Shown piece by piece: positions 51,753 to 61,036 of a stretch of 64,000 bases of DNA. The DNA comes from Sabulibacter ruber (lineage in GTDB: Bacteria > Bacteroidota > Bacteroidia > Cytophagales > Hymenobacteraceae). The stretch's first letter is position 1. The number at the start of each line of letters is the position of its first letter. Under the pieces are notes generated by a model. That model had not been told where the DNA came from. It did no database searches and saw only the letters and a program-made list of their open reading frames with translations. Location: positions 372,001 to 436,000 of the forward strand of contig NZ_JAFFID010000001.1 in the NCBI RefSeq assembly GCF_017355955.1, read 5' to 3'. Both the position numbers and the translations under genes were made by a program.

Positions 51753-53165
51753 CTATACTGCTTTGTTCCGGCGTAAACGGGCGGTAAATTTCCGCCAGAA
51801 GTCAAACTCCAGCAGGCTTGAGTCATTGCGGGCCTGCACCAGGAAGAACAAGCCCACCGGCAGCAGAATCATGTTGGCGGCCCACATGCCAATTGGCACC
51901 GGAGCCACTCCTTCCCTGCCCCATTTCTCGCCCAAAATGCTGAGCACGTAGTAGACAATGAAGAAGGCGATGGAAATGATCACCGGCATCCCTAACCCGC
52001 CCTTCCGGATGATAGCCCCCAACGGAGCTCCAATCAGGAACATGATAAAACAGGCCGTAGCCGCCGTGAACTTGCGGTAGATCTCAATCTCATAGTTGTT
52101 GCGCTCCCGCTGGATGGTAGTTAGCCTGGAGGCGTAAGAACTGGTGAAGCTTTTTACGTTGCGGGCAGCGTTGGCCGCCGTCTGTACGTCCTGCAACGTG
52201 ATTTCTGGCTGCAACATGCTCTTGTCTACCTTGATTTTGAGCGTGTCACTGGCTTTCAGAGAAGAGAAATGCGAGTAGAACGGCCGCACATTGGGTTCCA
52301 GCAAGCTGGTTTCCTTTCCAATCTGCTTCTGCAACGAGTCGGTTACCTGAGTCAGCTGGTTGATGTTCTTCATCATCTTGTTGTCAGCAAACCACTGGGC
52401 GTTGGAGCGCGTCATCTGAAAGGAGGAAAGGTTCACCACAATTTTGTTTTTGGAGAACGCCTGCCGCAGGTAACCTGAGTTTTGCCCGTAGCTGTTAGCG
52501 CTGCTAGGACGCTCTTCCGCAAAGGTTTTCCCGTTGAACATCTCCAGAACCAGGTACTGGTCGTTGAACTGGGTGTACATTTTCCCGGAGTCGGCCAGCA
52601 TCACCGTGGCATTGCCTTGCCCGTTGGAGTGGTCATAGATCATGATGTCCTTCAGGGTCTGGCCATCCTCAAACTTCTTCCCTACCCTGATGCTTCGGTT
52701 TGGCAGACCGTTGTAGAAAGATCCCTCGCGCAAGTCAAGAGCAGGTTTCTTCTGCCGGATGTCCCACATGAGGCTGTACGCTTTCAGGTTCGCCTTCGGA
52801 ACGATGGTATTGTGAAAGAAGAACGCGGCGATGGTTAGGATAACCGAAAAGATGAACACCGGGCGCAGGGTACGCACCAGCGAAATGCCTGAGGTCTTGA
52901 TGGCCGTCAGCTCATGGTGTTCCCCCAGGTTCCCGAAGGTCATGAGCGAAGAAAGCAGAATAGCCAACGGAAAGGCCATTGGAGCCAGGTTCAGACTGAA
53001 GTAGAAAAGCAATTCAGCAATAATCCCGGCTCCCAGGTCTTTGCCTACTAAGTCATCCAGATACTTCAAGATGACCTGGAGCAGCAGAATGAACTCTACT
53101 ACGGCAAAGGTTAAAACAAACGGTCCTATGAAGGACTTAAGAATAAGTTTATCTAATTTTTTCAT
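51753..53165 (-). CDS. LptF/LptG-family permease
   Basis: 470 residues. The N-terminal MKKLDKLILKSFIGPFVLTF and helices about 13-35, 55-80, 98-120 belong to the permease half. A long periplasmic jellyroll domain (about 130-370) is followed by C-terminal helices (about 370-450, FIMFLIGAPLGAIIRKGGLG). Proteins of this kind form the membrane part of the Lpt complex that moves lipopolysaccharide to the outer membrane. Only one such gene is here; its partner is elsewhere. It is not certain whether it is LptF or LptG. Confidence 0.9.
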   Translation of the reverse strand: MKKLDKLILKSFIGPFVLTFAVVEFILLLQVILKYLDDLVGKDLGAGIIAELLFYFSLNLAPMAFPLAILLSSLMTFGNLGEHHELTAIKTSGISLVRTLRPVFIFSVILTIAAFFFHNTIVPKANLKAYSLMWDIRQKKPALDLREGSFYNGLPNRSIRVGKKFEDGQTLKDIMIYDHSNGQGNATVMLADSGKMYTQFNDQYLVLEMFNGKTFAEERPSSANSYGQNSGYLRQAFSKNKIVVNLSSFQMTRSNAQWFADNKMMKNINQLTQVTDSLQKQIGKETSLLEPNVRPFYSHFSSLKASDTLKIKVDKSMLQPEITLQDVQTAANAARNVKSFTSSYASRLTTIQRERNNYEIEIYRKFTAATACFIMFLIGAPLGAIIRKGGLGMPVIISIAFFIVYYVLSILGEKWGREGVAPVPIGMWAANMILLPVGLFFLVQARNDSSLLEFDFWRKFTARLRRNKAV

Positions 53166-53260
53166 GCACAGAAGCCGCTCCTGCAGGGCCGGACATTGGT
53201 AAGAACCGGAGCATCTTCAGGAAAAGTGGCCCAATTTACGAAAAGAGGCGAAAAGGAAAC

Positions 53261-53656
53261 CTATCCTCCTAACAACTCCCGCAAGGTTAGAACCTGATTG
53301 TCCCAAAGCTCCGTTAGTTGTTCAACGTCTCCTACGTCTGTATAATCTACAACGCGCAAAAATTGTTCCTGCGTGAGCTCACTTGTCTCAATAGAGAAGT
53401 CAATGTAGCTGTAATCATGCGGAGTGCCCTTGTTTGTACCTGGAAAAGTGAACCGAACCGATTTGTTCATGCGGTGGCTGGTCATCTCAGCAATGTGTTC
53501 CTGGTTATCCCAAATGAGATTATACCGGCGCTCCCCCACTTGCAGGGCCGCATCACATAACCACTGTTGTAAGCCAGAAGCGGTGCTCAGGTAGGGGTAC
53601 AGCATTTTGGCCGAAGCATTGAGAGGATACTCTCTAATGAACTTTATTTTACTCAT
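53261..53656 (-). CDS. START/AHSA1-like domain protein
   Basis: 131 residues from MSKIKFIREYPLNASAKMLY (ATG at 53656). It matches the START-like/AHSA1 superfamily found in Bacteroidota: FIREYPLNASAKMLYPYLST, then SGLQQWLCDAALQVGE, and a helix at the C-terminus (VEQLTELWDNQVLTLRELL). The family folds as a small helix-grip barrel that binds hydrophobic ligands or clients; the actual ligand is unknown. It lies 95 bp upstream of the Lpt permease on the same strand. Confidence 0.8.
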   Translation of the reverse strand: MSKIKFIREYPLNASAKMLYPYLSTASGLQQWLCDAALQVGERRYNLIWDNQEHIAEMTSHRMNKSVRFTFPGTNKGTPHDYSYIDFSIETSELTQEQFLRVVDYTDVGDVEQLTELWDNQVLTLRELLGG

Positions 53657-53750
53657 AGACAACAAAGCGTAAAGGTAAAGGGCGTTAGTGATTTAGGTCG
53701 GGGGTGCTATATGCTTCTCAAGTAAATGAAAATATTTTATACAAAAAAAC

Positions 53751-53782
53751 TTGTGTGATGTTAAATCTTTCCCCTACATTTG
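53751..53782 (+). promoter_or_regulatory. Consensus promoter of the tRNA gene
   Basis: TTG at 53751-53753, a 21 bp spacer and TACATTTG at 53775-53782 give a full Bacteroidota-type promoter (TTG-N-TAnnTTTG) 11 bp before the tRNA. It is the clearest promoter in the window. Confidence 0.85.
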
Positions 53783-53793
53783 CACCACAATTC

Positions 53794-53867
53794 GGCGGGG
53801 TAGCTCAGATGGTTAGAGCGTAGGATTCATAACCCTAAGGTCGGCAGTTCGATTCTGCTCCCCGCTA
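53794..53867 (+). tRNA. tRNA with CAU anticodon (elongator Met most likely)
   Basis: 74 nt cloverleaf. The acceptor is GGCGGGG/CCCCGCT (G1-U72 wobble) with discriminator A; the D stem is GCTC/GAGC; the anticodon stem TAGGA/CCCTA has one A-C mismatch at 31-39; the anticodon CAT is at 53828-53830; the T stem is GGCAG/CTGCT with TTCGATT loop. CCA is not encoded. The lack of the C1-A72 mismatch and GGG/CCC pairs argues against initiator Met. An Ile2 (lysidine) tRNA cannot be excluded by eye. Confidence 0.93.
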
Positions 53868-53870
53868 CAA

Positions 53871-53891
53871 AGCTCCACTCCTGGTGGAGCT
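53871..53891 (+). terminator. tRNA gene terminator
   Basis: AGCTCCAC (53871-53878) pairs with GTGGAGCT (53884-53891), followed by a run of seven T. It is a strong intrinsic terminator 3 bp after the tRNA. Confidence 0.92.
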
Positions 53892-54153
53892 TTTTTTATT
53901 TTACCCCCTTTCCTGCCCTCAGCAGCTTACCTCTTGAGGCACATCAACCACAGCCGGAACGGAATTTAACCTAATTTCCACAAAGGAGGCTCATAACGAA
54001 TCCGTCGTCCGGAAGACTTACTGCTAGTATTTGGCTTAGGTAAAGAATGGCAAGTTCATCAACACTCACTTAAGGGTTCTGGAATTTTTGTAAATTGAGG
54101 TAACCTACTTTTAAGCCTGTGTTTCCTGATTGCCAAAAGACTAGTTTGCCGGT

Positions 54154-55035
54154 ATGAATACCCTTGAAAAGAAGTTGGCTCCTTCAAGTGCATTACCCGT
54201 TTACCAGGACAAGTGGGTTCAGGTCATCGGCATCCCGGTCATCACGCTTTTTGCCCAATACCTTACTTACAATAACATTCAATTGAACTGGATGTTAGCG
54301 TATGAGCTTTGCAGTGACGCTTTCAAGATCTTTCTGATCTGGCAGGTGTTTCTTTTCCTTCTCCGGTACCTGGATAAGAGACTAAGCTGGCAGGAGCATT
54401 TCGTGCTTAGATTGGTTATCCAGGTGGGGCTTTCCTGCTTTGTCTGCAGTCTGGCTCTGACTTTTTTGGTTTGGCTGGAGTATGCGTTGTTTAGGCCCTA
54501 TCCTAATGAGAACTTCTTCCAATTTGACCTGGTCATCGCCAATATTTTCATTCTCTTCATCAACGCCGTTTATGTAGGCCTGTACTTTTATGGCGCTTTC
54601 CAGTCAAAAAGAGAAAAGGAGCAGGAAAACCCGATAAGCGCTTCGCCCTTAGAAGCATCAGAGGTTCGGCCTCAAGCAGAAAGCTATCTGGTTAAGTCTG
54701 GCAAGAAAGAATTCCTGATTCCGTTCGAAGAAATCCTGGGAATCTATTCTGAGGAAAAAGAAACCTACCTGGTCTCCTCTGAGGGCAAGTTGTTCGTTCT
54801 GGAGAGTTCACTGGACAAGGTGATGCAGCAGTTACCCCACCCTTATTTTTTTAGGGCTAACCGGAAATTTATTTTGTCAAGGCAAGCGGTGGCCATGTTC
54901 CAGGCAGAGACAAACGGGAAAGTCTTAGCCTCTCTGAAGCCTTCGCCAAAGCTCCCGGATCAAATCATGGTCAGCAAAGACCGGGCTCCAGCGTTCCGGC
55001 AATGGCTGAAAGAGAACCATTCATCCCTGAAATAA
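54154..55035 (+). CDS. Membrane-bound LytTR-domain regulator
   Basis: 293 residues. Four hydrophobic segments (about 22-42, 50-72, 84-108 and 128-150) anchor the N-terminal half; the C-terminal 110 residues form a LytTR DNA-binding domain (SYLVKSGKKEFLIPFEEIL, VLESSLDKVMQQLPHPYFFRANRKF). There is no receiver domain, so it is not a response regulator; signal may be sensed directly in the membrane. It is 87 bp upstream of, and on the same strand as, the beta-lactamase-like hydrolase, which it may control. Confidence 0.83.
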   Translation: MNTLEKKLAPSSALPVYQDKWVQVIGIPVITLFAQYLTYNNIQLNWMLAYELCSDAFKIFLIWQVFLFLLRYLDKRLSWQEHFVLRLVIQVGLSCFVCSLALTFLVWLEYALFRPYPNENFFQFDLVIANIFILFINAVYVGLYFYGAFQSKREKEQENPISASPLEASEVRPQAESYLVKSGKKEFLIPFEEILGIYSEEKETYLVSSEGKLFVLESSLDKVMQQLPHPYFFRANRKFILSRQAVAMFQAETNGKVLASLKPSPKLPDQIMVSKDRAPAFRQWLKENHSSLK

Positions 55036-55122
55036 GGACGGTTCAGTAACATACCACGCCCAAAAATCCCTTCTGAAACTTTGGTTTGCTTGATTTGAGC
55101 CGAAAATCAATGACTTACCACT

Positions 55123-56805
55123 ATGCGTATCGCCACCTTTTTAACCGTCCTGCTGTTTAGCCTTACCACCCTCGCCTCGGCCCAATCCCTTTCACCGGAC
55201 CTGCAAACCAAGATCGATTCAGTGTTCAGAAACTGGAACCATCCCAATACACCCGGAGCGGTCTTGGGCATTATACATAAAGGACAACTGGTTTACCAGA
55301 AAACTTACGGAATGGCCAATATTCAGAAAAAGGAGCCCTTAAACGGCTCGCATCAGTTCTGGATCGCTTCCATGGCAAAACAGTTTACGGCTGCCAGCGT
55401 GGCCCTGCTGGAGGAGCAAGGTAAGCTGCGATTAGAGGATGATATAAGGAAATACATGCCTGAACTGCCAGTGTTTAAAGACACCATTCGGATCAAACAC
55501 TTGATATACCACACCAGCGGATTGCGCGACGGTTTCACGCTGATAGGCTTATCGTTCAAAGGCGAAAAGCACTACACCAACGCTGAGGTAATGGCGAAGC
55601 TTATGAAGCAAACGGATCTGAACTTCACTCCCGGCACCCGGCACGAATACAACAATGGTGGCTACGTAGTGTTGGCTGAACTCGTGAAAGGGGTATCAGG
55701 CAAGTCGCTGGCAGAATTTGCCCGGGAAAACATCTTTGATCCCTTGGGTATGTCCAACACCCATTTCTATGGAACCATTTCTGCTGACATTCCCAGGCTG
55801 GCCCAGGGCTATGCGGTAACCTATAAGAAAGGTAAAACCATTTACAAACCAACTCACTTTAAAGCCAATACCGTGGGTTCCTCGGGGCTGGTGAGCACTT
55901 TGGAAGACTTAGCCAAGTGGGATCAGAATTTCTATAATAACCAGCTAGGCAAGAAGAACCAGGCGCTCATTGAACAGATCACTGCAAGAGGCACTCTCAC
56001 TAATGGCACCAGGATTCCTTACGGCTTTGGGCTTGAGATTGAAAACTATAGAGGCACCAAAGTAATCACCCATTCAGGAAGTGACCCGGGTTTTATAGCC
56101 GAAATGGTCCGGTTCCCCGAGTATCAGCTCACCCTCATCTGTTTGGCCAACACTACCAATCTGTATCAACTCACCCCACAGCTGGTCCGGATGGGAAGCT
56201 GGCTGTTGCCTCTGCAAGAGCAGGAACAAACTCCTGAAATAGCCAATCACCCAGGTGAACAAATCTCATTGAAGCAACTAACCGGCATTTACCTGAATAA
56301 GGAAAACCTGGCGGAGGCCCGCTTTGTAACCCTACAAGAGAACAAACTTTTTGCGGCCAGTTCTATCAATGGGTATCGGGTTCCGCTGAAGCAGGTTCAA
56401 CCCAACAGGTTTGTGAACGAAGGTTTGCAAAGCCAGGCCTACTCTTTTCAGGCGAACTCTTCCCCAAACAGCATGAAACTGGAATACCAGGCCTGGACCT
56501 CAGGAGCTACGATGAAAAAGGTGGATTCTGCCGTCTACGCGCCAGATGATCTGAAAACGTTTGAAGGCACCTTCTACAGTCCAGAGCTTGGTAAAACCTA
56601 CCGCATAACCGTGAAGAAAGGGAAACTCGGTTTGAGCTTGTTCAGGATAATACATGTGCCATTTCTTCCGGTAAGCGGAAATAAGTTTCTGGCAGACTTC
56701 CAGGGGAACAACTGCCTGGAGTTTCAAAAAAATTCCAGCGGAGCTGTTACCGGATTCACGTTCAGCCGGGAATCCGTTACCAAACTCCGATTTGTTAAGA
56801 GGTAA
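55123..56805 (+). CDS. Class C beta-lactamase-like serine hydrolase
   Basis: 560 residues with a signal peptide (1-20, TTLASAQ). The beta-lactamase/D-alanyl-D-alanine-carboxypeptidase-like domain (about 25-360) has the nucleophile in SMAK (Ser83, Lys86) and YNN (Tyr176, Asn178); the third KTG-like motif appears as HSGSDPG (about 318). Residues 380-560 are an extra beta-rich domain (lipocalin-like). Such proteins are often esterases or peptidases and not antibiotic resistance enzymes. It ends at a terminator shared with the convergent glycosidase gene. Confidence 0.88.
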   Translation: MRIATFLTVLLFSLTTLASAQSLSPDLQTKIDSVFRNWNHPNTPGAVLGIIHKGQLVYQKTYGMANIQKKEPLNGSHQFWIASMAKQFTAASVALLEEQGKLRLEDDIRKYMPELPVFKDTIRIKHLIYHTSGLRDGFTLIGLSFKGEKHYTNAEVMAKLMKQTDLNFTPGTRHEYNNGGYVVLAELVKGVSGKSLAEFARENIFDPLGMSNTHFYGTISADIPRLAQGYAVTYKKGKTIYKPTHFKANTVGSSGLVSTLEDLAKWDQNFYNNQLGKKNQALIEQITARGTLTNGTRIPYGFGLEIENYRGTKVITHSGSDPGFIAEMVRFPEYQLTLICLANTTNLYQLTPQLVRMGSWLLPLQEQEQTPEIANHPGEQISLKQLTGIYLNKENLAEARFVTLQENKLFAASSINGYRVPLKQVQPNRFVNEGLQSQAYSFQANSSPNSMKLEYQAWTSGATMKKVDSAVYAPDDLKTFEGTFYSPELGKTYRITVKKGKLGLSLFRIIHVPFLPVSGNKFLADFQGNNCLEFQKNSSGAVTGFTFSRESVTKLRFVKR

Positions 56806-56825
56806 CCAAATTTGTAAAAGATGAG

Positions 56826-56860
56826 GTTTAAGGGCCTTTTCATGAAAATAGCCTAAAAAC
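56826..56860. repeat. 35 bp palindromic repeat after the serine hydrolase
   Basis: Starts GTTTAAGGGCCTTTTCATG and ends AATAGCCTAAAAAC. Layout matches the family with a one-base length difference between arms. Confidence 0.5.
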
Positions 56861-56898
56861 AGGTTTAGTATTTCTCCTATTAGGAGCACCATCAAAAA

Positions 56899-56932
56899 AG
56901 AGAAGGCCGGAACAGTAGCTCCGGCCTTCTCT
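56899..56932. terminator. Convergent terminator
   Basis: AGAGAAGGCCGGAAC (56899-56913) pairs with GCTCCGGCCTTCTCT (56918-56932) at 14 of 15 positions. It lies between the serine hydrolase and glycosidase genes. The GAAGCCGG/AAGGCCGG theme recalls the terminator at 22102-22148. Confidence 0.85.
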
Positions 56933-56963
56933 GATATCGTTGATGTAAGGTATTGTCTTTCGC

Positions 56964-59747
56964 TTATTGCTTCAGAACTTTTCTGACTTCCCTTACTCCG
57001 TTTGCTCTCAGTTGGATGAAGTATAAACCGCTGGTTACCTTTTCTAAGGAAATGGTTTGGGTAACTTCCTCGGTTCCTTTTGTAAGGGTAATGCTATCCA
57101 ATGTTCTTCCGGCTGCATCCAGCAGAACCAGGTTTACCTCGCCGGTAATCTGCTGGCCTATCCTCACCTGAACTTTATCAGTCGTCGGGTTTGGATAAAC
57201 GGTCAGGGAAGTGGCGAATGCATCTGATCCTAGTTCCTCTACAACAGAAGCCGCGGTTGAGGACAAAGCAGAAGCTGAAGTTATCTCAAACCAGTTGAAG
57301 TTCCAGCCTGATTTCTTCACGTAGATCTGCAGGGTTTGGCTACCGGCAGCCAATGGCACCAAAGCACTTACCGTCTTCCAGGTTTGCCACCCACCCGTGC
57401 TTGGGATGTCTACCGTCTTAAGAACCGCTCCAGCGCTGTTTCTGACTTCCAGCTGACCAGTTCCGGTACCCGCCACCCTGAAATTCATGTTGTAGGTGCC
57501 CGTGGCGCTCACGTTCACGGTGTACTTCATCCAGTCGTTGGCATCAATGCGCCCTACATCGTACCCGTATCCTGCGTCTTTACATGCTTCTATGTACACG
57601 CCGTACATGCTGGTGTACTTTTCGGCTTCAATTTTAGTGGAAGCAGTGATTGGGGTAGTTGTAGAAGTTGAGGATGTGGTGACAGACTGGGTGCGTACCA
57701 CGTTTGCCGCGGCCAGGTAATTTGTGCTGGCCACCTGCGAGGCAGTGATGTTGGCGGAGCCAGTTGCTACTATGGTCGCCATCCACTTACCTGTTGCATT
57801 GGACACCGACACAACTCCGGGGTTTGAAGAGGTGAAGGTAATGGGGGTAGCGGTATTGGTACTGATGGCTACCAGTTCAAAAGCGGGGCTTGCTATGGTT
57901 TTAGAAGACAAAGCATTGAAAGTGATGACCGGAGTACCCTGTGAAACGGCAAAGCTCTGGCTTACCGCAGGGGCTGCATTGTAAGTAGTGCTTCCGGCCT
58001 GGGTAGCCTCTACCGTCACAGTTCCTACTCCAGTTATTGTCAAGGTGCTTCCGCTTACAGTGGCGGGTCCGGAAACTACCCGGTAGCTAACACCTAAGCC
58101 CGAGGTAGCCGTGGCTTGCAAGGTGAATGGCGCCGTTCCGTACACCTTCGCTCCTATGGCGGTAAAGGAGATGGTCTGGTTCTGTTTTACCGTAGAAGTA
58201 GAAGAAACACCTTTAAAGAAGGATGGAGCGGTGTTCAAGGTAAGACCCGTGGATGCTTGCTGCGTTGACTTACCGGTGATGGAGTAATCCCATTCATAAC
58301 GGGTTACGGATGATAGATTCAGGCCCGCCGGGAAAGAGTAAGGCTGCGTGTACGTTTCTGACTTATCATTCGGGTTTTTGGCCCAAAGTACATACACATA
58401 TTCTCCGTCTTTTCTGAAGGCACCCCCTTCAACGCTAGCCGGAAGGTTCAGTGCAGCGGTACGGTTGGCATCATAGGAATACCCTTGCAGGAGCATGCTG
58501 GTAGTTTTAAAACCTTTCCCCAGCGGAGAAAGCTTCTCGGCGCCAAAAGCGTTGGTTTTAAGGTTCTCATGGATCCCCATCAAAGAGTACTCCACTGAAC
58601 TGGCGATGGTCTCTGAGGAAGGGGCATCGGCGGCTTGTCCTACGCTGAAGAAGTGTACCTGTTTGATGTCGTTCTTCTGCGCCAACACCAAAGTCTTAAT
58701 CCCGAAGTTCCGCTGCATGTCATCTGAGCTATGGCGCCAGTCAACGGTACGGCGACTCACGTTAGTTTCCGTCACAATGAAGTGCTTCTTAGGATAAGTT
58801 ACCCCGTTATAGCCGTGTTTCAGCAAAACGGCTTCTAAACCGTTCTTGTGGCCAATCACCTGTGCGGCGGCATAGTCTGAGTTACGCAAATATCTAAAGC
58901 CACCGATGGAGTTATCCCATTTACGCAGGAAGAAAGTTGGATACACATGGTAGCTTACCATATCAAAGTAAGCGCCTCCTTTATTAGGATATTGGCTTGT
59001 CACTGCCCCGCCATTAGGGTTATCTGTGTAGCGGAGCAAGGCATCCAGGAAATTGGTGTGGCCAATCCCTCCCGGGGTTACATGATCATCGGGGTTGTAT
59101 TTCTTGATCACTTCCCACGTGATACGCAGCATTCTAACGTAGTTAAAGAAAGGGGCTTTCAGGTTGTACAACTCAGAAGGAAGCGGTGCCCGGGTCAGCC
59201 ACTCAGAAGGGTTATTGGCACCTAGGTCTGGTTCGTTTACTACTTCCCAGTTCTTGATGTAAGGACCATAGGTCTGCACCAGTTTGTAGACGTAATTGGC
59301 GTAGTAGTTATTGGGATTCACCGTGCCGTCAGATTTCCAGATGGGCTCATACAGGTTGGCGAATACTTTGGAGGGCGTGGAGCAACCCGGATAGGTGGTT
59401 TGGTCGCGGTGGGCTTCGGAAGGACCTTCAATGAAGCAGGTAACCTCCTTCATGCCTAATGTATTAGTATAGTATTGGAACTCACTTAAGCGGATGTTGT
59501 AGCCCCATCTCTCCACGAAGTGGTCTGGCAGGGTTGGTCTGAGCGAGTTGCCACCGGCTTTATTAACGATGATTGCCAGGTTTTTATCGGTCCAACCGTT
59601 GCCGTATCCTCCCATGTTGCTACCGTAGCCAAAATTGGCGGTATAGGGATTCACATTTTCATTGGCGGTAGTTTGTTGGCCGAATACTTGAAATGTACTA
59701 AAAAGTAAACTAAGGGCTGTAAACGATCGGTAGAGGTCTAATTTCAT
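56964..59747 (-). CDS. Secreted multidomain glycoside hydrolase-like protein with CBM6 and T9SS signal
   Basis: 927 residues. The signal peptide (1-23, SLLFSTFQVFG) is followed by a catalytic-type domain (about 30-450) with WEVVNEPDLG (acid/base Glu within NEP) and HFIVTETNVSRR (nucleophile Glu), the clan GH-A layout. Next are Ig/MBG-like repeats (about 520-700: ITGVGTVTVEATQAGSTTYN), a CBM6-type carbohydrate module (about 705-840: IEAEKYTSMYGVYIEACKDA) and a C-terminal type IX secretion sorting domain (about 850-927, VYPNPTTDKVQV). It is probably an exported surface polysaccharide enzyme. The GH family is not assigned by eye. Confidence 0.85.
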   Translation of the reverse strand: MKLDLYRSFTALSLLFSTFQVFGQQTTANENVNPYTANFGYGSNMGGYGNGWTDKNLAIIVNKAGGNSLRPTLPDHFVERWGYNIRLSEFQYYTNTLGMKEVTCFIEGPSEAHRDQTTYPGCSTPSKVFANLYEPIWKSDGTVNPNNYYANYVYKLVQTYGPYIKNWEVVNEPDLGANNPSEWLTRAPLPSELYNLKAPFFNYVRMLRITWEVIKKYNPDDHVTPGGIGHTNFLDALLRYTDNPNGGAVTSQYPNKGGAYFDMVSYHVYPTFFLRKWDNSIGGFRYLRNSDYAAAQVIGHKNGLEAVLLKHGYNGVTYPKKHFIVTETNVSRRTVDWRHSSDDMQRNFGIKTLVLAQKNDIKQVHFFSVGQAADAPSSETIASSVEYSLMGIHENLKTNAFGAEKLSPLGKGFKTTSMLLQGYSYDANRTAALNLPASVEGGAFRKDGEYVYVLWAKNPNDKSETYTQPYSFPAGLNLSSVTRYEWDYSITGKSTQQASTGLTLNTAPSFFKGVSSTSTVKQNQTISFTAIGAKVYGTAPFTLQATATSGLGVSYRVVSGPATVSGSTLTITGVGTVTVEATQAGSTTYNAAPAVSQSFAVSQGTPVITFNALSSKTIASPAFELVAISTNTATPITFTSSNPGVVSVSNATGKWMATIVATGSANITASQVASTNYLAAANVVRTQSVTTSSTSTTTPITASTKIEAEKYTSMYGVYIEACKDAGYGYDVGRIDANDWMKYTVNVSATGTYNMNFRVAGTGTGQLEVRNSAGAVLKTVDIPSTGGWQTWKTVSALVPLAAGSQTLQIYVKKSGWNFNWFEITSASALSSTAASVVEELGSDAFATSLTVYPNPTTDKVQVRIGQQITGEVNLVLLDAAGRTLDSITLTKGTEEVTQTISLEKVTSGLYFIQLRANGVREVRKVLKQ

Positions 59748-60301
59748 TTTTTAAAGCAGATCAAGCGGAGAAACAGGAGGTTCAGGAAAGATTCAGGGAC
59801 TAGTCTTAACCAAAGCTACTGTTAATGTTCAAAATAAAAAAACACCACCTACAGCAATAATTACATATATTTTTCAATATATAATGTTTTTTGTTTTGAA
59901 TAATTATATTTAAAGACTACTTTATACTAGAAAATAGACCCATTCTGAACAATAGAAAAGGTTTAGTACATTTTAAACTTTCTTATTGCATTTGAAAAAA
60001 TCCAGTTTGTTCAACTATAAACAGGAATTGAATATTCTATTAAACTTTAACATGAATTATAACTTTTCTTCTACCCATACATATTGGTTCATTGAGGATG
60101 GTTAAAAAGATTACATAATACAGATTATTGGTTCTCAGGCGGTTATGTTTAAATAGTCTGTTTTACACCAGAAGGAGACAGTAGAAGCCGCTTAAACCAA
60201 TAGTATAAATATCATGAGCCTGTAAAAGCGATGAGTGCTTAGAGAAGAAATGACCAGAAAAAGAGAGGATATTATGAGAAAGTAACCTAAACTCACCTAT
60301 C

Positions 60302-60445
60302 ATGAATAAGAACCAGCATCATCAGTCGCAAAATCACAGGATAGAAGTAACTATTAACGAGCCTTCCAAGGTCATTGGCAAACCCAACCGGTGTTTGAAG
60401 ATGGTTCTTATACTTTGCTGCTTGCCTATCACCACTACATCATAG
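60302..60445 (+). CDS. Small unrecognised ORF (47 codons)
   Basis: ATG ORF of 47 residues starting MNKNQHHQSQ and ending in a hydrophobic stretch, KMVLILCCLPITTTS, which looks like the beginning of a signal peptide. It may be the stub of a lost exported protein or not expressed at all. It has no family match I can make. Confidence 0.2.
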   Translation: MNKNQHHQSQNHRIEVTINEPSKVIGKPNRCLKMVLILCCLPITTTS

Positions 60446-60561
60446 ATTAGAGCTAATTCCAGCAGGGATGTCAATAGCCAGATTCCCGCTTGTCTCAGAC
60501 AACACCTTAGCGCGTTAGCTCCACATATGGTTTGAGGCTGTAGCTCTAGAAAGGGCATAAA

Positions 60562-60587
60562 AAAAGCCCAGCATAGGCTGGGCTTTT
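60562..60587 (-). terminator. rplT terminator
   Basis: AAAAGCCCAGC (60562-60572) pairs perfectly with GCTGGGCTTTT (60577-60587) around a 4 nt loop; on the minus strand a run of T follows. Confidence 0.92.
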
Positions 60588-60608
60588 AAGAGGTATGAGC
60601 AGGAAAGC

Positions 60609-60953
60609 TTATCTCACTTTCTCAACAATTCCGGTGAAGGCTTCTGGATGGTTCAGAGCTAAATCAGCCAAAACTTTGCGGTTAAGGTTGATGTTGGCTT
60701 TTTTCAAACCGCCCATTAACTGAGAATAAGAAAGACCGTTAAGACGGGCAGCAGCGTTGATACGCTGAATCCAAAGAGCACGGAAGTCTCTTTTCTTCGC
60801 TTTTCTATCGCGGTAGGCGTAAACTAAACCTTTCTCAACCGCGTTTTTGGCTACTGTCCAAACGTTTTTTCTACGACCAAAGTAACCTTTGGCCAACTTC
60901 ATTATTCTTTTTCTTTTGTGGCGCGCGGCCACGGTGTTTACCGATCTAGGCAT
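60609..60953 (-). CDS. rplT: RplT: ribosomal protein L20
   Basis: 114 residues, normal length. [20 protein letters not shown] then [39 protein letters not shown] and the C-terminal [16 protein letters not shown]. In many bacteria L20 represses the infC-rpmI-rplT operon; here it is the third gene in that order. It lies 83 bp after rpmI. Confidence 0.98.
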   Translation of the reverse strand: MPRSVNTVAARHKRKRIMKLAKGYFGRRKNVWTVAKNAVEKGLVYAYRDRKAKKRDFRALWIQRINAAARLNGLSYSQLMGGLKKANINLNRKVLADLALNHPEAFTGIVEKVR

Positions 60954-61036
60954 TTCTGTGAATTTTTGGGGCTGGTGATCTCGGTTTAATTCTTAGTTAC
61001 CAGTTCCCGATGAAACAATTAGTAAAATTGATTGGG

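Larger units (their letters stand above)
59748..60608. other. Gene-poor AT-rich region between the glycosidase gene and rplT
   Basis: About 860 bp, very AT-rich from 59820 to 60110. It holds a -7 match for the glycosidase gene (minus strand TAGCTTTG at 59818-59811), a loose inverted repeat (TATTGGTT 60126-60133 / AACCAATA 60195-60202), a 47-codon ORF and the rplT terminator. Nothing else was recognised. Confidence 0.6.

Noticed and set aside
55123-56805. Antibiotic-resistance beta-lactamase
   Set aside because: Length (560), extra C-terminal domain and motif variants fit the broad serine hydrolase family, not a dedicated AmpC enzyme.
60334-60558. 74-residue minus-strand ORF in the AT-rich gap
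   Set aside because: It runs through the rplT terminator region with no recognisable protein features.
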